Source of the DNA: Nocardioides carbamazepini
GTDB lineage: Bacteria > Actinomycetota > Actinomycetes > Propionibacteriales > Nocardioidaceae
NCBI RefSeq assembly: GCF_024614185.1
Contig: NZ_JAHTLF010000018.1
Location: 192,439 to 256,438 of the forward strand
Direction: 5' to 3'
Length of the DNA stretch: 64,000 nt
In this document: piece after piece, positions 23,492 through 32,420 of the stretch
How the letters are laid out: every line of letters begins with the position of its first letter
Position numbering within the stretch: position 1 is the first letter of the stretch
Notes under the pieces: generated by a model
What the model saw: the letters and a program-made list of their open reading frames with translations, nothing else
Told to the model about the DNA's origin: nothing
Database searches by the model: none
Program-made: the position numbers and the translations under genes

Positions 23492-23540
23492 TCCGGGTCA
23501 CGCCCCGCACTCACCCACGACGTACGACAGGAGCTCGGCC

Positions 23541-24770
23541 ATGCGATGGTCCAACTGGTACGGCAACCAGACGTGCTCACCGGCGGAGGTGCTGCTGCCC
23601 CGCACCGAGGACGAGGTGGTCGCGGCCGTCGAGCGGGCGGTCCGTGACGGACGGGTGGTGCGGGCGGCCGGCTCCGGCCACTCCAACGTCGCGCTGGTGC
23701 CGACCGACGGACAGGTCATCGACCTGCGCGCGATGTCCGGGCTGGTCGACGTCGACCGGGAGGCCCGGCAGGTGACGGTGCGCGCGGGCACCCGTATCCA
23801 GGACCTGGGCCCGCTGCTGTGGGAGCACGGCCTGAGCCTGGCCAACCAGGGAGACATCGACGGACAGCAGATCGCGGGCGCGATCGCGACCGGCACCCAC
23901 GGCACGGGGCAGCACCTCGGGTCGTTGTCGAGCGCCGTCCTCGGTGCCCGCGTGGTGCGGGCCGACGGCAGTGTGGCGTCGGTCGACGCATCGACTCCGG
24001 AGTGGCTGCGCGCCGTCCGGACCTCGCTGGGTGCTCTCGGTGTGCTGACCGAGCTGACCCTCCAGGTCTCCGACGCCTACGGCCTGGCCGCCGAGCTGGA
24101 GCCCTGCACCTTCTCCGAGCTGGCCGGCTCCTGGCGCGAGCGCCTGGCGCGCCACCGGCACTTCCTCTGCTACTGGTTCCCGAGCCCGGCCGCGGCGTCG
24201 GCGTGGTTCACCTTCGACCCGCCTCTGGGCGACGACACGGTCCTGATCAAGACGATGGACCAGGTCCCCGCGGACGCGGCCGCGCAGGAGACGCCGCGAC
24301 GGGTCGACCGCGCGTACCGGGTCTTCGCCGATCCCTGCGAGCCGACCTTCCACGAGCTCGAGTTCATGGTGCCCGTCGACCAGGCCATCGACGCGCTCGG
24401 CGAGGTGCGCACGATGCTCCGCTCGCGCCACCCCGAGCACCCGCTGCCCCTCGAGGTGCGGTTCGTCGCGGCGGACGACGCCCACCTCAGTCCGTTCGCC
24501 GCGCGGGCATCGTGCGCGATCTCGGTGTCGGGGGTGATGGGCGAGGACAACGCCGCGGTCTTCGCCGACTGTGAGCGGGTGTTCGCGCAGTTCGACGGCC
24601 GGCCGCACTGGGGCAAGTGGCATCCGTACGACGCCGCCGACCTGTCCCGCCTCTACCCGGAGTGGGACGGCTTCCGCGCCGTCCGGGCCGCCTTCGACCC
24701 CGGCGGCACCTTCACCAACCCCTACCTCGAGCGCCTGCTCGGGCCGATCGGATCCGGAGCCGCCCGATGA
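23541..24770 (+). CDS. FAD-linked oxidase, ALO/alditol-oxidase family; candidate thiamine oxidase
   Basis: Protein of 409 aa with an N-terminal PCMH-type FAD domain and a C-terminal ALO domain. His47 in GSGHSN aligns with the histidine that binds FAD covalently in alditol oxidase and gulonolactone oxidase. ATGTHGTGQHLG is the second FAD motif. These enzymes oxidise a primary alcohol or lactone with O2. The biochemically known bacterial thiamine dehydrogenase/oxidase, which turns the thiazole hydroxyethyl group into thiamine acetic acid, contains 8-alpha-histidyl-FAD, so this gene is a good candidate. That is inference from cofactor type and neighbours. Its stop overlaps the aldehyde dehydrogenase start by 4 nt. 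Confidence 0.82.
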   Translation: MRWSNWYGNQTCSPAEVLLPRTEDEVVAAVERAVRDGRVVRAAGSGHSNVALVPTDGQVIDLRAMSGLVDVDREARQVTVRAGTRIQDLGPLLWEHGLSLANQGDIDGQQIAGAIATGTHGTGQHLGSLSSAVLGARVVRADGSVASVDASTPEWLRAVRTSLGALGVLTELTLQVSDAYGLAAELEPCTFSELAGSWRERLARHRHFLCYWFPSPAAASAWFTFDPPLGDDTVLIKTMDQVPADAAAQETPRRVDRAYRVFADPCEPTFHELEFMVPVDQAIDALGEVRTMLRSRHPEHPLPLEVRFVAADDAHLSPFAARASCAISVSGVMGEDNAAVFADCERVFAQFDGRPHWGKWHPYDAADLSRLYPEWDGFRAVRAAFDPGGTFTNPYLERLLGPIGSGAAR

Positions 24771-26200
24771 CCATCGCACCCGCCCCCTTCGCCAACCTCG
24801 TCGACGGGCAGCAGGCCGAGGCCGAGTCCGGTGCATGGCTGCCGGTCGTGGACCCCTCGACGGGGGAGGCCTTCACGACGGCTCCCGACTCGGGACGTGC
24901 GGATGTCGACCGTGCCGTCGCCGCGGCGACCAGGGCGGCCCGCAGCTGGGGGGACACGACGCCGGCCCGGCGGTCCGGCGTACTGCTCGCGCTGGCCGAC
25001 GCCATCGCCGAGCACCGCGACGCGTTCGTGGCCGATGACTCGCAGAACGCCGGGAAGCCGATCGGCACGGTCGGCGACGAGGTCGACGGCGGACTCGACA
25101 GCCTGCGCTACTTCGCGGGCGCGGCACGGGTCCTGGAGGGCAGGAGCGCGGGGGAGTACCTGTCGGGCGCGACCTCGCTGGTGCGCCGGGAGCCGGTCGG
25201 CGTGGTCGGTCAGATCGCCCCGTGGAACTACCCGCTGATGATGGCGCTGTGGAAGATCGGGCCGGCGCTGGCGGCCGGGAACACCGTCGTGCTCAAGCCG
25301 GCCCCGCTGACCCCGGTGTCGACGCTGCGCCTGGCGGCGGTGGCTGCCGAGGTGCTGCCTCCGGGTGTGCTGAACGTGGTCGCCGGCGGCAACGACGTCG
25401 GCGCCGCGATCGTGGAGCATCCGGATGTCGCGATGGTCGCGCTGACCGGCTCGGTCGCGACCGGCCGGGCGATCGCCCGGGCGGCGGCGGACACCCTGAA
25501 GCGGGTGCACCTCGAGCTGGGCGGGAAGGCGCCGGTGGTGGTCTTCGACGACGCCGACATCCCGGCTGCCGCCGCCGCCATCGTCGGCGGTGGCTTCTGG
25601 AACGCCGGGCAGGACTGCACCGCCGCCACGCGGGTCCTGGTGACGCCCGCACGCTATGACGAGCTGGTCGAGGAGGTCGTCCGGGGTGCGCGTGCGCTGG
25701 TGATCGGCGACCCGTCGGACCCGGCGACGACCCTCGGTCCGCTCATCAGCGCGTCCCAGCGCGCGCGGGTCGCGGGTCTGGTCGAGGGGCGCGGGCGCGG
25801 TGTCGAGGTGCTCACCGGTGGCGAGGCCCCCGAGCGGCCGGGCTTCTACTTCGAGCCGACGGTCGTCACGGGCGCCACCGACGCCGACGACCTGATCCAG
25901 CAGGAGATCTTCGGGCCGGTCGTGACGATCCAGCGGGTGGCCGACGAGGAGGAGGCGGTGCGCGCCGCCAACGCGACGCCGTACGGCCTGGTCGCCTCGG
26001 TCTGGACCCACGACGTCGGTCGGGCGATGCGGATGACGAAGGCACTGAGGTTCGGGACCGTCTGGGTGAACGACCACTTCCCGGTGACCCCGGAGATGCC
26101 CTTCGGTGGCTGCAAGCAGTCGGGCTACGGCAAGGACCTGTCCAGCTACGCGCTGGAGGAGTACACCTTCGTCAAGCACGTCCTCCTCCGTCATGGCTGA
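24767..26200 (+). CDS. Aldehyde dehydrogenase 1 (aminoaldehyde/betaine-aldehyde type)
   Basis: Protein of 477 aa, full-length NAD(P)-dependent ALDH. The cofactor region has APWNYPL and LKPAPLTP; the general base Glu is in HLELGGK and the catalytic Cys in NAGQDCTAATR. The closest-looking families are gamma-aminobutyraldehyde and betaine-aldehyde dehydrogenases. Translational coupling to the FAD oxidase suggests it oxidises the aldehyde made by that enzyme. The VOC gene start lies 8 nt inside its 3' end. Confidence 0.9.
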   Translation: MTIAPAPFANLVDGQQAEAESGAWLPVVDPSTGEAFTTAPDSGRADVDRAVAAATRAARSWGDTTPARRSGVLLALADAIAEHRDAFVADDSQNAGKPIGTVGDEVDGGLDSLRYFAGAARVLEGRSAGEYLSGATSLVRREPVGVVGQIAPWNYPLMMALWKIGPALAAGNTVVLKPAPLTPVSTLRLAAVAAEVLPPGVLNVVAGGNDVGAAIVEHPDVAMVALTGSVATGRAIARAAADTLKRVHLELGGKAPVVVFDDADIPAAAAAIVGGGFWNAGQDCTAATRVLVTPARYDELVEEVVRGARALVIGDPSDPATTLGPLISASQRARVAGLVEGRGRGVEVLTGGEAPERPGFYFEPTVVTGATDADDLIQQEIFGPVVTIQRVADEEEAVRAANATPYGLVASVWTHDVGRAMRMTKALRFGTVWVNDHFPVTPEMPFGGCKQSGYGKDLSSYALEEYTFVKHVLLRHG

Positions 26201-26621
26201 CGCGGCGGTGCCGGTGCTGCGGCGGATCCACCACGTCGCCTTCGCCGAGGAGGAGGGCGCGGTGCTGGTGGGTCGCCTCCGGGAGCTGTTCGGCCTCGAG
26301 GTGGACAGCGAGGAGTCGGCGCTCGGGTTCGTCGAGCGGATGCTCCCGGTGGGCGAGTGCCACCTGCAGGCACTCGAGGCGACCGGCGAGGGGGTGGTGC
26401 GCAGCTCGCTCGCGCGCCGCGGCCCCGGACTGCACCATGTCGCGTTCGAGGTCGACGACCTCGCGGCGGTGCTCCGGCACCTCGAGGACAACGGCGTCGA
26501 GCTGATCGACCGGCAGCCACGACGAGGTGGGGGCGGTCACCTGATCGCCTTCGCCCACCCGCGGTCCTTCGGCGGGATCCTGGTCGAGCTCGTCGAGGCG
26601 TCCCCGTCCGTGCCCTCCTAG
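26193..26621 (+). CDS. VOC-family protein, methylmalonyl-CoA-epimerase-like
   Basis: Protein of 142 aa with the paired beta-alpha-beta-beta-beta VOC fold. Metal-ligand positions of methylmalonyl-CoA epimerase are present: His in RIHHVAF, Gln in CHLQAL, His in LHHVAFEVDD and Glu in ILVELVE. This supports epimerase activity on a 2-substituted malonyl-type CoA, which fits the mutase with methylmalonyl-CoA-type residues at 44583-46175. A dioxygenase-type VOC function is the alternative. Its TAG stop is part of a long inverted repeat. Confidence 0.75.
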   Translation: MADAAVPVLRRIHHVAFAEEEGAVLVGRLRELFGLEVDSEESALGFVERMLPVGECHLQALEATGEGVVRSSLARRGPGLHHVAFEVDDLAAVLRHLEDNGVELIDRQPRRGGGGHLIAFAHPRSFGGILVELVEASPSVPS

Positions 26622-26798
26622 ATGAGTAACTCCAAGGGCTCGCACGCTCCGCGACGCTCACCGCGCGCGCTGGCGGCGTTGCAGACGCTCGACGTGCGCC
26701 CAGCATGCCTTCGCGCCTAGGTCTGAACGAAGTGGCCTTTGCCATCGCACGCGTTGAGCGCCGCTCGCTTGCACGATCCCTTGGAGTCACTCATCTAG
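26618..26798. repeat. 181-bp inverted-repeat element (MITE-like or giant hairpin) between convergent genes
   Basis: The ends CTAGATGAGT (26618-26627) and ACTCATCTAG (26789-26798) are perfect inverted repeats; the match continues inward through ACTCCAAGGG and, with about three quarters identity, for more than 50 bp on each side. The interior is unrelated sequence. Both flanking genes end in a TAG that lies within the termini. There is no transposase and no gene inside. It may act as a bidirectional terminator or be a non-autonomous mobile element. Confidence 0.75.
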
Positions 26799-28468
26799 AG
26801 CGTGGTCGAGGGCGTGGCGCGGCTCGCCTCCTGCTCGCGCAGCACGTTGCGGCGGATCTTCCCGGTCTGCGTCTTCGGCAGGTCGGTGACGACGTGCACG
26901 ACCCGGGGACACTTGTACGCCGCGAGCCGGTCACGGGCGAACGCGACGAGCTCCTCCGGGGTGGCCGCGGCTCCGGCCTTGAGCGACACGTAGGCCACCA
27001 CCACCTCGCCCCGGTAGTCGTCCGGGAGGCCGACGACGGCGACCTCGTGCGCCGCGGGGTGCGCGTAGAGGGTGTCCTCCACCTCGCGGGGCCAGACCTT
27101 GTAGCCCGAGGTGTTGATCTGGTCCTTGAGCCGGTCGACGAGGTAGACCCAGCCCTCGGCGTCGATGATCGCCCCGTCGCCGGTGTGCAGCCAGCCCTCC
27201 GGCATCGCCGCGGCGGTCTCCTCGGGCCTGCGCCAGTAGCCCGGAACGACCTGCGGGCCGCGGAGCACCAGCTCGCCCTGCTCGCCCGGCGGCAGGGGAC
27301 GGCCGGAGCCGTCCACCACCCGGGCGTCGAGGCCGGGGAGGGGAACTCCCACCGACAGCGTGCCGCTGGCCTCGTCGACGGGCGCCTGTGCACCCAGGGG
27401 GACGGCGATGACACCCGAGGACGTCTCGGTCATCCCGTAGATGTTGTGGATGTAGACGCCGAAGCGCTCGCGGAAGCGGCTGACGGTCGAGGGTGGGATC
27501 GGTGCTCCGCCGCTGTAGACCGACCGCAGCGAGGCGAAGTGCTCGCGGGACGCGTGCGGAAGCTGCGCGATGGCGTTGAACGCCGTGATCGAGCCGATCG
27601 TGAAGGTCACCCGGTGCTCCACGAAGGCGTCGATCGCGACGGCCGGGTCGAACCGGTTCGTCATCACCAGCAGGGCGTCGTGCAGCAAAGCGATCGTCGC
27701 GTTGATGACCGCGCCGGTGATGTGGAACAGCGGGGCCATGGCGTACACCGCATCGCCCGGCCGCAGCTCGATCCAGGGCGCATAGGTGCCGGTGACCGCC
27801 AGCAGGTTCGCGTGGGTGTTCATGGCGCCCTTGGGGGGGCCGGTGGTCCCCGAGGTGTAGGTCAACAGGGCGACGTCGTCGCCGCGCAGCGCCGCCGGGA
27901 GCGGTCCGGTGCCGCGGAACTCGGCGATCAGCTCCTCGAGGTCGTACTCCGCGGGGGTGGGTCGCCGGCTCCCGTCGGGGAACACGCGGGGATCGTCGCG
28001 GCTCTGGAAGGCGAGCGCACTGGTGCTGGCCATCCACTCCACGGAGCTGCCGACCAGGGTCCGCGCCGTGTCCGGCACGTCGGTGTCGGCGCACACGATG
28101 CCGACGGCGCCCGCATCGTCGACCAGGCGGCGCAGCTCCTGGCCGCGGTACATCGGGTTCAGCACCAGGCCGGTCGCGCCGAGCTTCCAGAGGGCGAGCA
28201 GGCACAGCGCGAACGGGGGGATGTTCTGCAGGTGGATCCCGACCCGGTCCCCGCGGCGGGTGCCGAGCGAGTGGAAGCCGGCGGCCAGCGCGTCGGTGAG
28301 CTCGTCGACCTCACGTGCGGTCAGGATCGCGTCGAAGTAGGCGATCGCCGGCGCGTCCGGGTCGCGCGCGACCCGGGCCCGCCACGCGTCGACCAGGGAC
28401 GGCGCGGAGGTGGGCTCCGCCTGGGTGACCGCCTCGGTGTAGAGGGCGGTCCACCGCCTGTTCTCCAT
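26795..28468 (-). CDS. AMP-forming acyl-CoA ligase
   Basis: Protein of 557 aa of the ANL superfamily. It has the P-loop LTYTSGTTGPPKGAM, the motif IYGMTETSSG, the ATP-binding TGDGAII and the C-terminal catalytic Lys in TQTGKIRR. It activates a carboxylic acid as acyl-AMP then CoA thioester. The A8 hinge reads KDQINTSGYKVWP, slightly different from the usual GYNVYP. It is read opposite to the surrounding operons, just downstream of a TetR gene. In this context it could activate a ring-cleavage acid. Confidence 0.9.
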   Translation of the reverse strand: MENRRWTALYTEAVTQAEPTSAPSLVDAWRARVARDPDAPAIAYFDAILTAREVDELTDALAAGFHSLGTRRGDRVGIHLQNIPPFALCLLALWKLGATGLVLNPMYRGQELRRLVDDAGAVGIVCADTDVPDTARTLVGSSVEWMASTSALAFQSRDDPRVFPDGSRRPTPAEYDLEELIAEFRGTGPLPAALRGDDVALLTYTSGTTGPPKGAMNTHANLLAVTGTYAPWIELRPGDAVYAMAPLFHITGAVINATIALLHDALLVMTNRFDPAVAIDAFVEHRVTFTIGSITAFNAIAQLPHASREHFASLRSVYSGGAPIPPSTVSRFRERFGVYIHNIYGMTETSSGVIAVPLGAQAPVDEASGTLSVGVPLPGLDARVVDGSGRPLPPGEQGELVLRGPQVVPGYWRRPEETAAAMPEGWLHTGDGAIIDAEGWVYLVDRLKDQINTSGYKVWPREVEDTLYAHPAAHEVAVVGLPDDYRGEVVVAYVSLKAGAAATPEELVAFARDRLAAYKCPRVVHVVTDLPKTQTGKIRRNVLREQEASRATPSTTL

Positions 28469-28511
28469 GGGGACCTCCTGAGATGGGACCGAGCCGTCGG
28501 GCCGGTCCTCG

Positions 28512-29177
28512 CTAGGACGGGATCTGGTGCAGGAGCAGCCGCACGATGTGGTCCACGCGTCGATCCTGGAACGCTCGGCTCCATCCCCGCTGGCCCATGC
28601 CGGCGACGATCGTGGCGTCGTGCTCGAGAGGGAAGTAGCACATGCCGATGAGGCTCAAGAAGAGCTGGTCGGGGGCGGCGGTCGCCTCGGCGACGCCTGC
28701 GCGGGTCATCACCGCGACCATGCGGTCCGCGAAGCGCTGGTCATGACGAGGGAGCTCCTCGCGCTGGCCGGCATGCTCCAGCGCGTCGCGGGTCAGCAGC
28801 CACACGAAGGTGGGGTTGGCGAGGAGGAAGTCCACGTAGCCGCGGATGAGCAGGCGCAGTGCCTCCTCGCCCGCCTCGGGTGCTCGCTCCAGGACCTGCT
28901 CGGCCTGGGTGGCCACTTCGTCGAGCGCCGCGTTGCGCCGGTCGAACACACGCTGCAGCACGGCGTCGTGCAACTCCTCCTTGGAGCCGAAGAAGTAGCC
29001 CGGCAGCCCGACCGAGACGGTGGCGCGGTCCGCGATCGCGGCCAGCGAGGCGCCCTGGAAGCCGAGGTCGGCGAAGAGCTGCTCGGCCGCGTCGAGGATC
29101 GCGGCCCGCGACCGGTCCGCGTCGCGGCTCCGCCCGGCGCGCTTGCCCGCCGGCACCGGCTCCACCTGCTCGTCCAT
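28512..29177 (-). CDS. TetR-family regulator
   Basis: Protein of 221 aa: an N-terminal helix-turn-helix (AILDAAEQLFADLGFQGASLAAIADRATVSVGLPGYFFGSKEEL) and a ligand-binding C-terminal domain typical of AcrR-like proteins. ATG at 29177 with an upstream GGCAGGAACC is chosen; the frame is open to 29237. It is 43 bp upstream of the acyl-CoA ligase and divergent from the metallo-hydrolase at 29449. An inverted repeat at 29253-29276 in the shared intergenic region is its likely operator. It probably governs the central sulfur/Mo-hydroxylase block. Confidence 0.88.
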   Translation of the reverse strand: MDEQVEPVPAGKRAGRSRDADRSRAAILDAAEQLFADLGFQGASLAAIADRATVSVGLPGYFFGSKEELHDAVLQRVFDRRNAALDEVATQAEQVLERAPEAGEEALRLLIRGYVDFLLANPTFVWLLTRDALEHAGQREELPRHDQRFADRMVAVMTRAGVAEATAAPDQLFLSLIGMCYFPLEHDATIVAGMGQRGWSRAFQDRRVDHIVRLLLHQIPS

Positions 29178-29252
29178 CGGTTCCTGCCCCCCAGTCTCGG
29201 TCGTGTGCACCCGCAGAGTACGGCACAAACCGGGCACGGTGCGTGGTTCTTC

Positions 29253-29276
29253 CTAACTATTTGTGCATGCAGTTAG
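29253..29276. promoter_or_regulatory. CTAACT/AGTTAG inverted repeat, probable TetR operator
   Basis: CTAACT at 29253-29258 and AGTTAG at 29271-29276 form a perfect inverted repeat with a 12-bp A/T-rich spacer in the 271-bp region between the divergent TetR and metallo-hydrolase genes. A further half-site-like AGTTAA lies near 29373. No AGATCT motif is present here. Confidence 0.55.
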
Positions 29277-29448
29277 TACTTCACAGGCCCTGCTTTGTGG
29301 GCTAGTGTCCCGAACCACAGCGGGAAAGAAGGCCAGTCTTAGTGGTCGCCATCACTTGCTGTACGAACATTCAGTTAAGGCTCGGGTCGGACCCGGGTCC
29401 GGCAGAGGCCCACGAGGCGCCGCATCGGCGCCGGAGGAGGATCGCCCC

Positions 29449-30240
29449 TTGTTCACCATCGAGCCGCTGGTCGTGGCCTATGGCCCGCACCGCGAGAAGA
29501 GCCGGTTCACGTACATGCACAACGCCGGCGTGCCCATCGACATCCCCTATGTCGCCTGGCTGGTGCGGGGGCAGGGGTTCGCCGCGCTGGTCGACGTCGG
29601 GTGCAGCGCGGACGACTACAACCAGCACATCCGTCCCGTCGACCGTGAGCTGGTGCACGTCGGCCAGGTGTTCGCCGACGTCGTCGACGTCAAGCCCATC
29701 GAGTCCCACCTGCGTGAGCGCGGGATGAAGCCCTCCGACATCGACGTCACCGTCCTGACCCACCTCGACTGGGACCACTGCATGACGATGGAGCCGTTCG
29801 GCAACAGCGAGATCCTGGTGCAGCGCGAGGAGTGGCAGCGCACGCCCTCGCACGAGATGTTCGCGACGTCGTTCGCCCCGACCGAGCACTACCAGCGCAT
29901 CGAGGAGATGGGCCTGACCCAGCTCGACGGCGACCACCAGATCGCCGACGGCTTCGACCTCCTGCTCACCCCGGGACACACCCACGGCGGCCAGTCGGCG
30001 GTGGTCAAGACCTCGGAGGGCACCTACGTCATCGCCGGCATGTGCGTGCTCAAGGAGAACTTCTATCCCTCCGAGGAGGAGGCCGAGCACTTCCAGGTCA
30101 TCCCTCCCGGAGGCCACACCGACCTCTTCCAGGCCTACGACCAGATGGTGCGCCTCAAGGAGCTGGGCGGCGACAACGTGCTGCCGCTGCACATGACCGA
30201 GGCCTTCGACCTCGGCCAGATCGGAACCCTGCCCGACTGA
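29449..30240 (+). CDS. Metallo-beta-lactamase-fold hydrolase, AHL-lactonase-like
   Basis: Protein of 263 aa. The signature THLDWDH fits the HxDxH zinc motif of MBL hydrolases, with TPGHTHGG and PLHMTEAFD as further ligand regions. The overall pattern is closest to N-acyl-homoserine-lactonase-like proteins, but lactonases of catabolic intermediates look the same. TTG at 29449 is selected because GGAGGAGG lies 8 nt upstream; the frame is open further back to 29263 without a ribosome-binding site. It starts the forward block that continues with the LIV transporter. Confidence 0.82.
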   Translation: MFTIEPLVVAYGPHREKSRFTYMHNAGVPIDIPYVAWLVRGQGFAALVDVGCSADDYNQHIRPVDRELVHVGQVFADVVDVKPIESHLRERGMKPSDIDVTVLTHLDWDHCMTMEPFGNSEILVQREEWQRTPSHEMFATSFAPTEHYQRIEEMGLTQLDGDHQIADGFDLLLTPGHTHGGQSAVVKTSEGTYVIAGMCVLKENFYPSEEEAEHFQVIPPGGHTDLFQAYDQMVRLKELGGDNVLPLHMTEAFDLGQIGTLPD

Positions 30241-30347
30241 CCCACCCTCCCCATCCCTCTCCTACCCCCTCTCCCGATCCGTCACCCCGCCCGAACCCGG
30301 CGACCCGAACTCACGTGATGTGCGCGACGACTCCACGGAGGAGACAC

Positions 30348-31535
30348 ATGCGGAAGAAGATCTCCACGCTCCTGACCTGCTCGGTCCTCTTGGCCCTGTC
30401 CGCCTGCGGCCTCGGCAGCTCGGGCTCCGACACCGACAGCGACGACACGATCAAGATCGGCACCCTCTTCTCGGTCTCGGGAGCGGGAGCCAACCTCGGC
30501 GACAAGATGCGCAAGGGCGCCGAGCTGGCCGTCAAGCAGGTCAACGCCGACGGCGGCATCGACGGCAAGAAGATCGACTGGGTCTTCTACGATCCCGCGG
30601 GCGACACCTCCACCGCCGTGCAGCAGACCAACCGGATGCTGGACAGTGACGGCGTCGAGCTGATCGTCGGTGGCGGCGGCTCCTCGGGCATCGCCTTGGC
30701 GATGGACCCGATCACCAGCGGTCGAGGTGTCGCGTTCATCGCCACCGAGGGCGCCCGCCAGATCGTCGAGCCCGCTGCCGAGGCGCACCCGCTGACGTTC
30801 AAGACCACCTTCAACGACACCGTCATGGTGGAGCGGCTGATCGCCTTCTGGAAGGCCCACGACATCACCCGGGTGGCCTTCATGCCGGACACCTCGAGCT
30901 TCGGACAGTCGGCGCAGGAGGAGCTCGAGCGGCTCGCCCCCGAGGCTGGGATCAAGGTCTTCACCGCCGCGTTCGACCCGGCGGCCAACGACCTCACCCC
31001 GCAGGTGAAGCGGCTGGCCGGCAACGATCCGCAGGCCTACCTGGCCTGGACGATCACCCCAGCGGGCGTGACCTTCCTCAAGAACCTGCGCAGCGTGCTC
31101 GGCGACAGCGACGTGATGGTCATGCACGGATTCGGCTTCGTGGACGACCGGTACATGCAGCAGGCCGGGGCCGCGTCGACCGGCACGATCCTGGTCTCGC
31201 CGAAGCTGCCCGTCTGGGACCGGATCGACGCGAGCGACCCGCAGCAGCCGGTGATGGAGGACTTCGCCACGGCTTACGCCGAGGAGTACGGCGGTGAGCA
31301 GCCCAACGTCTACGCGGGCCAGGCCTACGACGCGATGATGGTCGCCGTGGCGGCGCTGCGCGCGACCGGAGGAGACACCGACGGCGAGAAGATCGCCGAT
31401 GCCGTCGAGGCTCTGGGCACCCACGTCGGCGTCACCGGCGCCTTCAAGTTCACCGCTGACGACCACAGCGGCCTCACGGTGGACGATGTCGCCGTGATCC
31501 AGTGGGACGGCTCCCGCTTCGTCCCCGTGGAGTGA
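30348..31535 (+). CDS. LIV-type ABC substrate-binding lipoprotein
   Basis: Protein of 395 aa with a lipobox (LSAC, Cys20) and the type-1 periplasmic fold of Leu/Ile/Val-binding proteins (IKIGTLFSVSGAGANLGDKMRKGAELAVKQVNADGG is too long to be chance; key elements are IKIG, GAGANLGDK and VNADGGIDG). Relatives bind branched amino acids, amides, urea or aromatic acids. It opens a five-gene transporter set ending at 35003. In a catabolic context the ligand may be an aromatic or heterocyclic acid. Confidence 0.92.
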   Translation: MRKKISTLLTCSVLLALSACGLGSSGSDTDSDDTIKIGTLFSVSGAGANLGDKMRKGAELAVKQVNADGGIDGKKIDWVFYDPAGDTSTAVQQTNRMLDSDGVELIVGGGGSSGIALAMDPITSGRGVAFIATEGARQIVEPAAEAHPLTFKTTFNDTVMVERLIAFWKAHDITRVAFMPDTSSFGQSAQEELERLAPEAGIKVFTAAFDPAANDLTPQVKRLAGNDPQAYLAWTITPAGVTFLKNLRSVLGDSDVMVMHGFGFVDDRYMQQAGAASTGTILVSPKLPVWDRIDASDPQQPVMEDFATAYAEEYGGEQPNVYAGQAYDAMMVAVAALRATGGDTDGEKIADAVEALGTHVGVTGAFKFTADDHSGLTVDDVAVIQWDGSRFVPVE

Positions 31536-31538
31536 CCC

Positions 31539-32420
31539 GTGGACACCGGTCTGCTCATCCAGGTCATCCTGTCCGGGCTCAGCGTCGGCGCGATCTATGC
31601 GCTCGTGGCGGTGGGGTTCGGCGTGATCTTCAACGCCACCGGCGCGATCAACTTCGTCCAGGGCGAGTACGTCATGGTCGGGGGTCTGAGCGCGGCGATG
31701 CTCTACGAGGCCTGGGACGTGCCCGTCCTCGTCGCCATCGTGGCCGCGGTCGCGCTGACGGTCCTGCTCGGGGTGCTCACCGAGTTCGGGCTGCTCGGCT
31801 TCGGCCGGCTGCGCACCCCCGCGAGCATCACCATCGCGACCATCGCGATCGCCGTCATCATCAAGGGCGCGGCCATGCTCATCTCCGATCGCGACACGTA
31901 TGCCCTGCCGTCGGTCCTCGGAGCCGGCTCACTGCAGGTGTGGGGCGCCTCGACGAGCCGCCAGACGGTGCTGAACCTGCTCCTCGCGGTCGTGGCCGTG
32001 GTGGCACTCGCACTGTTCTTCCAGCGCACCAAGCTGGGCACGACCCTGCGCGCGGCGGCCGGTGACTCGGAGACCCTCCAGACCTTCGGCGTCTCCTACC
32101 GCACCACCGCGCGCTGGGCGTTCGTCATCGCCGCGGCGCTGGGTGCCGTGGCCGGAGCCGGGCTGGCGCCGCTGACGGTCATGTCCTTCGACTCGGGCAC
32201 CCTGCTCGGCCTCAAGGGCTTCGCCGCCGCGATGCTCGGTGGACTCGGCAACCCGCGGGGCGCCCTCGCCGGCGGCCTGATGCTGGGGATCGCCGAGGCC
32301 GTCATGTCGGGCTACGGCGCGGCGGCGTACGCCGACGTGGTGGCCTTCGTCGTGCTGCTGGCGATCCTCACGCTGCGGCCCACCGGCATGTTCGGCACGG
32401 CCCAGGCGGTGCGGACTTGA
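31539..32420 (+). CDS. LIV-type ABC permease, LivH family
   Basis: Protein of 293 aa with about eight membrane helices. LSVGAIYALVAVGFGVIFNATGAINFVQGE at the N-terminus is the hallmark of LivH. The loop GGLGNPRGALAGG contacts the ATPases. It starts with GTG 3 bp after the binding-protein stop and overlaps livM-type gene by 4 nt. Confidence 0.92.
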   Translation: MDTGLLIQVILSGLSVGAIYALVAVGFGVIFNATGAINFVQGEYVMVGGLSAAMLYEAWDVPVLVAIVAAVALTVLLGVLTEFGLLGFGRLRTPASITIATIAIAVIIKGAAMLISDRDTYALPSVLGAGSLQVWGASTSRQTVLNLLLAVVAVVALALFFQRTKLGTTLRAAAGDSETLQTFGVSYRTTARWAFVIAAALGAVAGAGLAPLTVMSFDSGTLLGLKGFAAAMLGGLGNPRGALAGGLMLGIAEAVMSGYGAAAYADVVAFVVLLAILTLRPTGMFGTAQAVRT

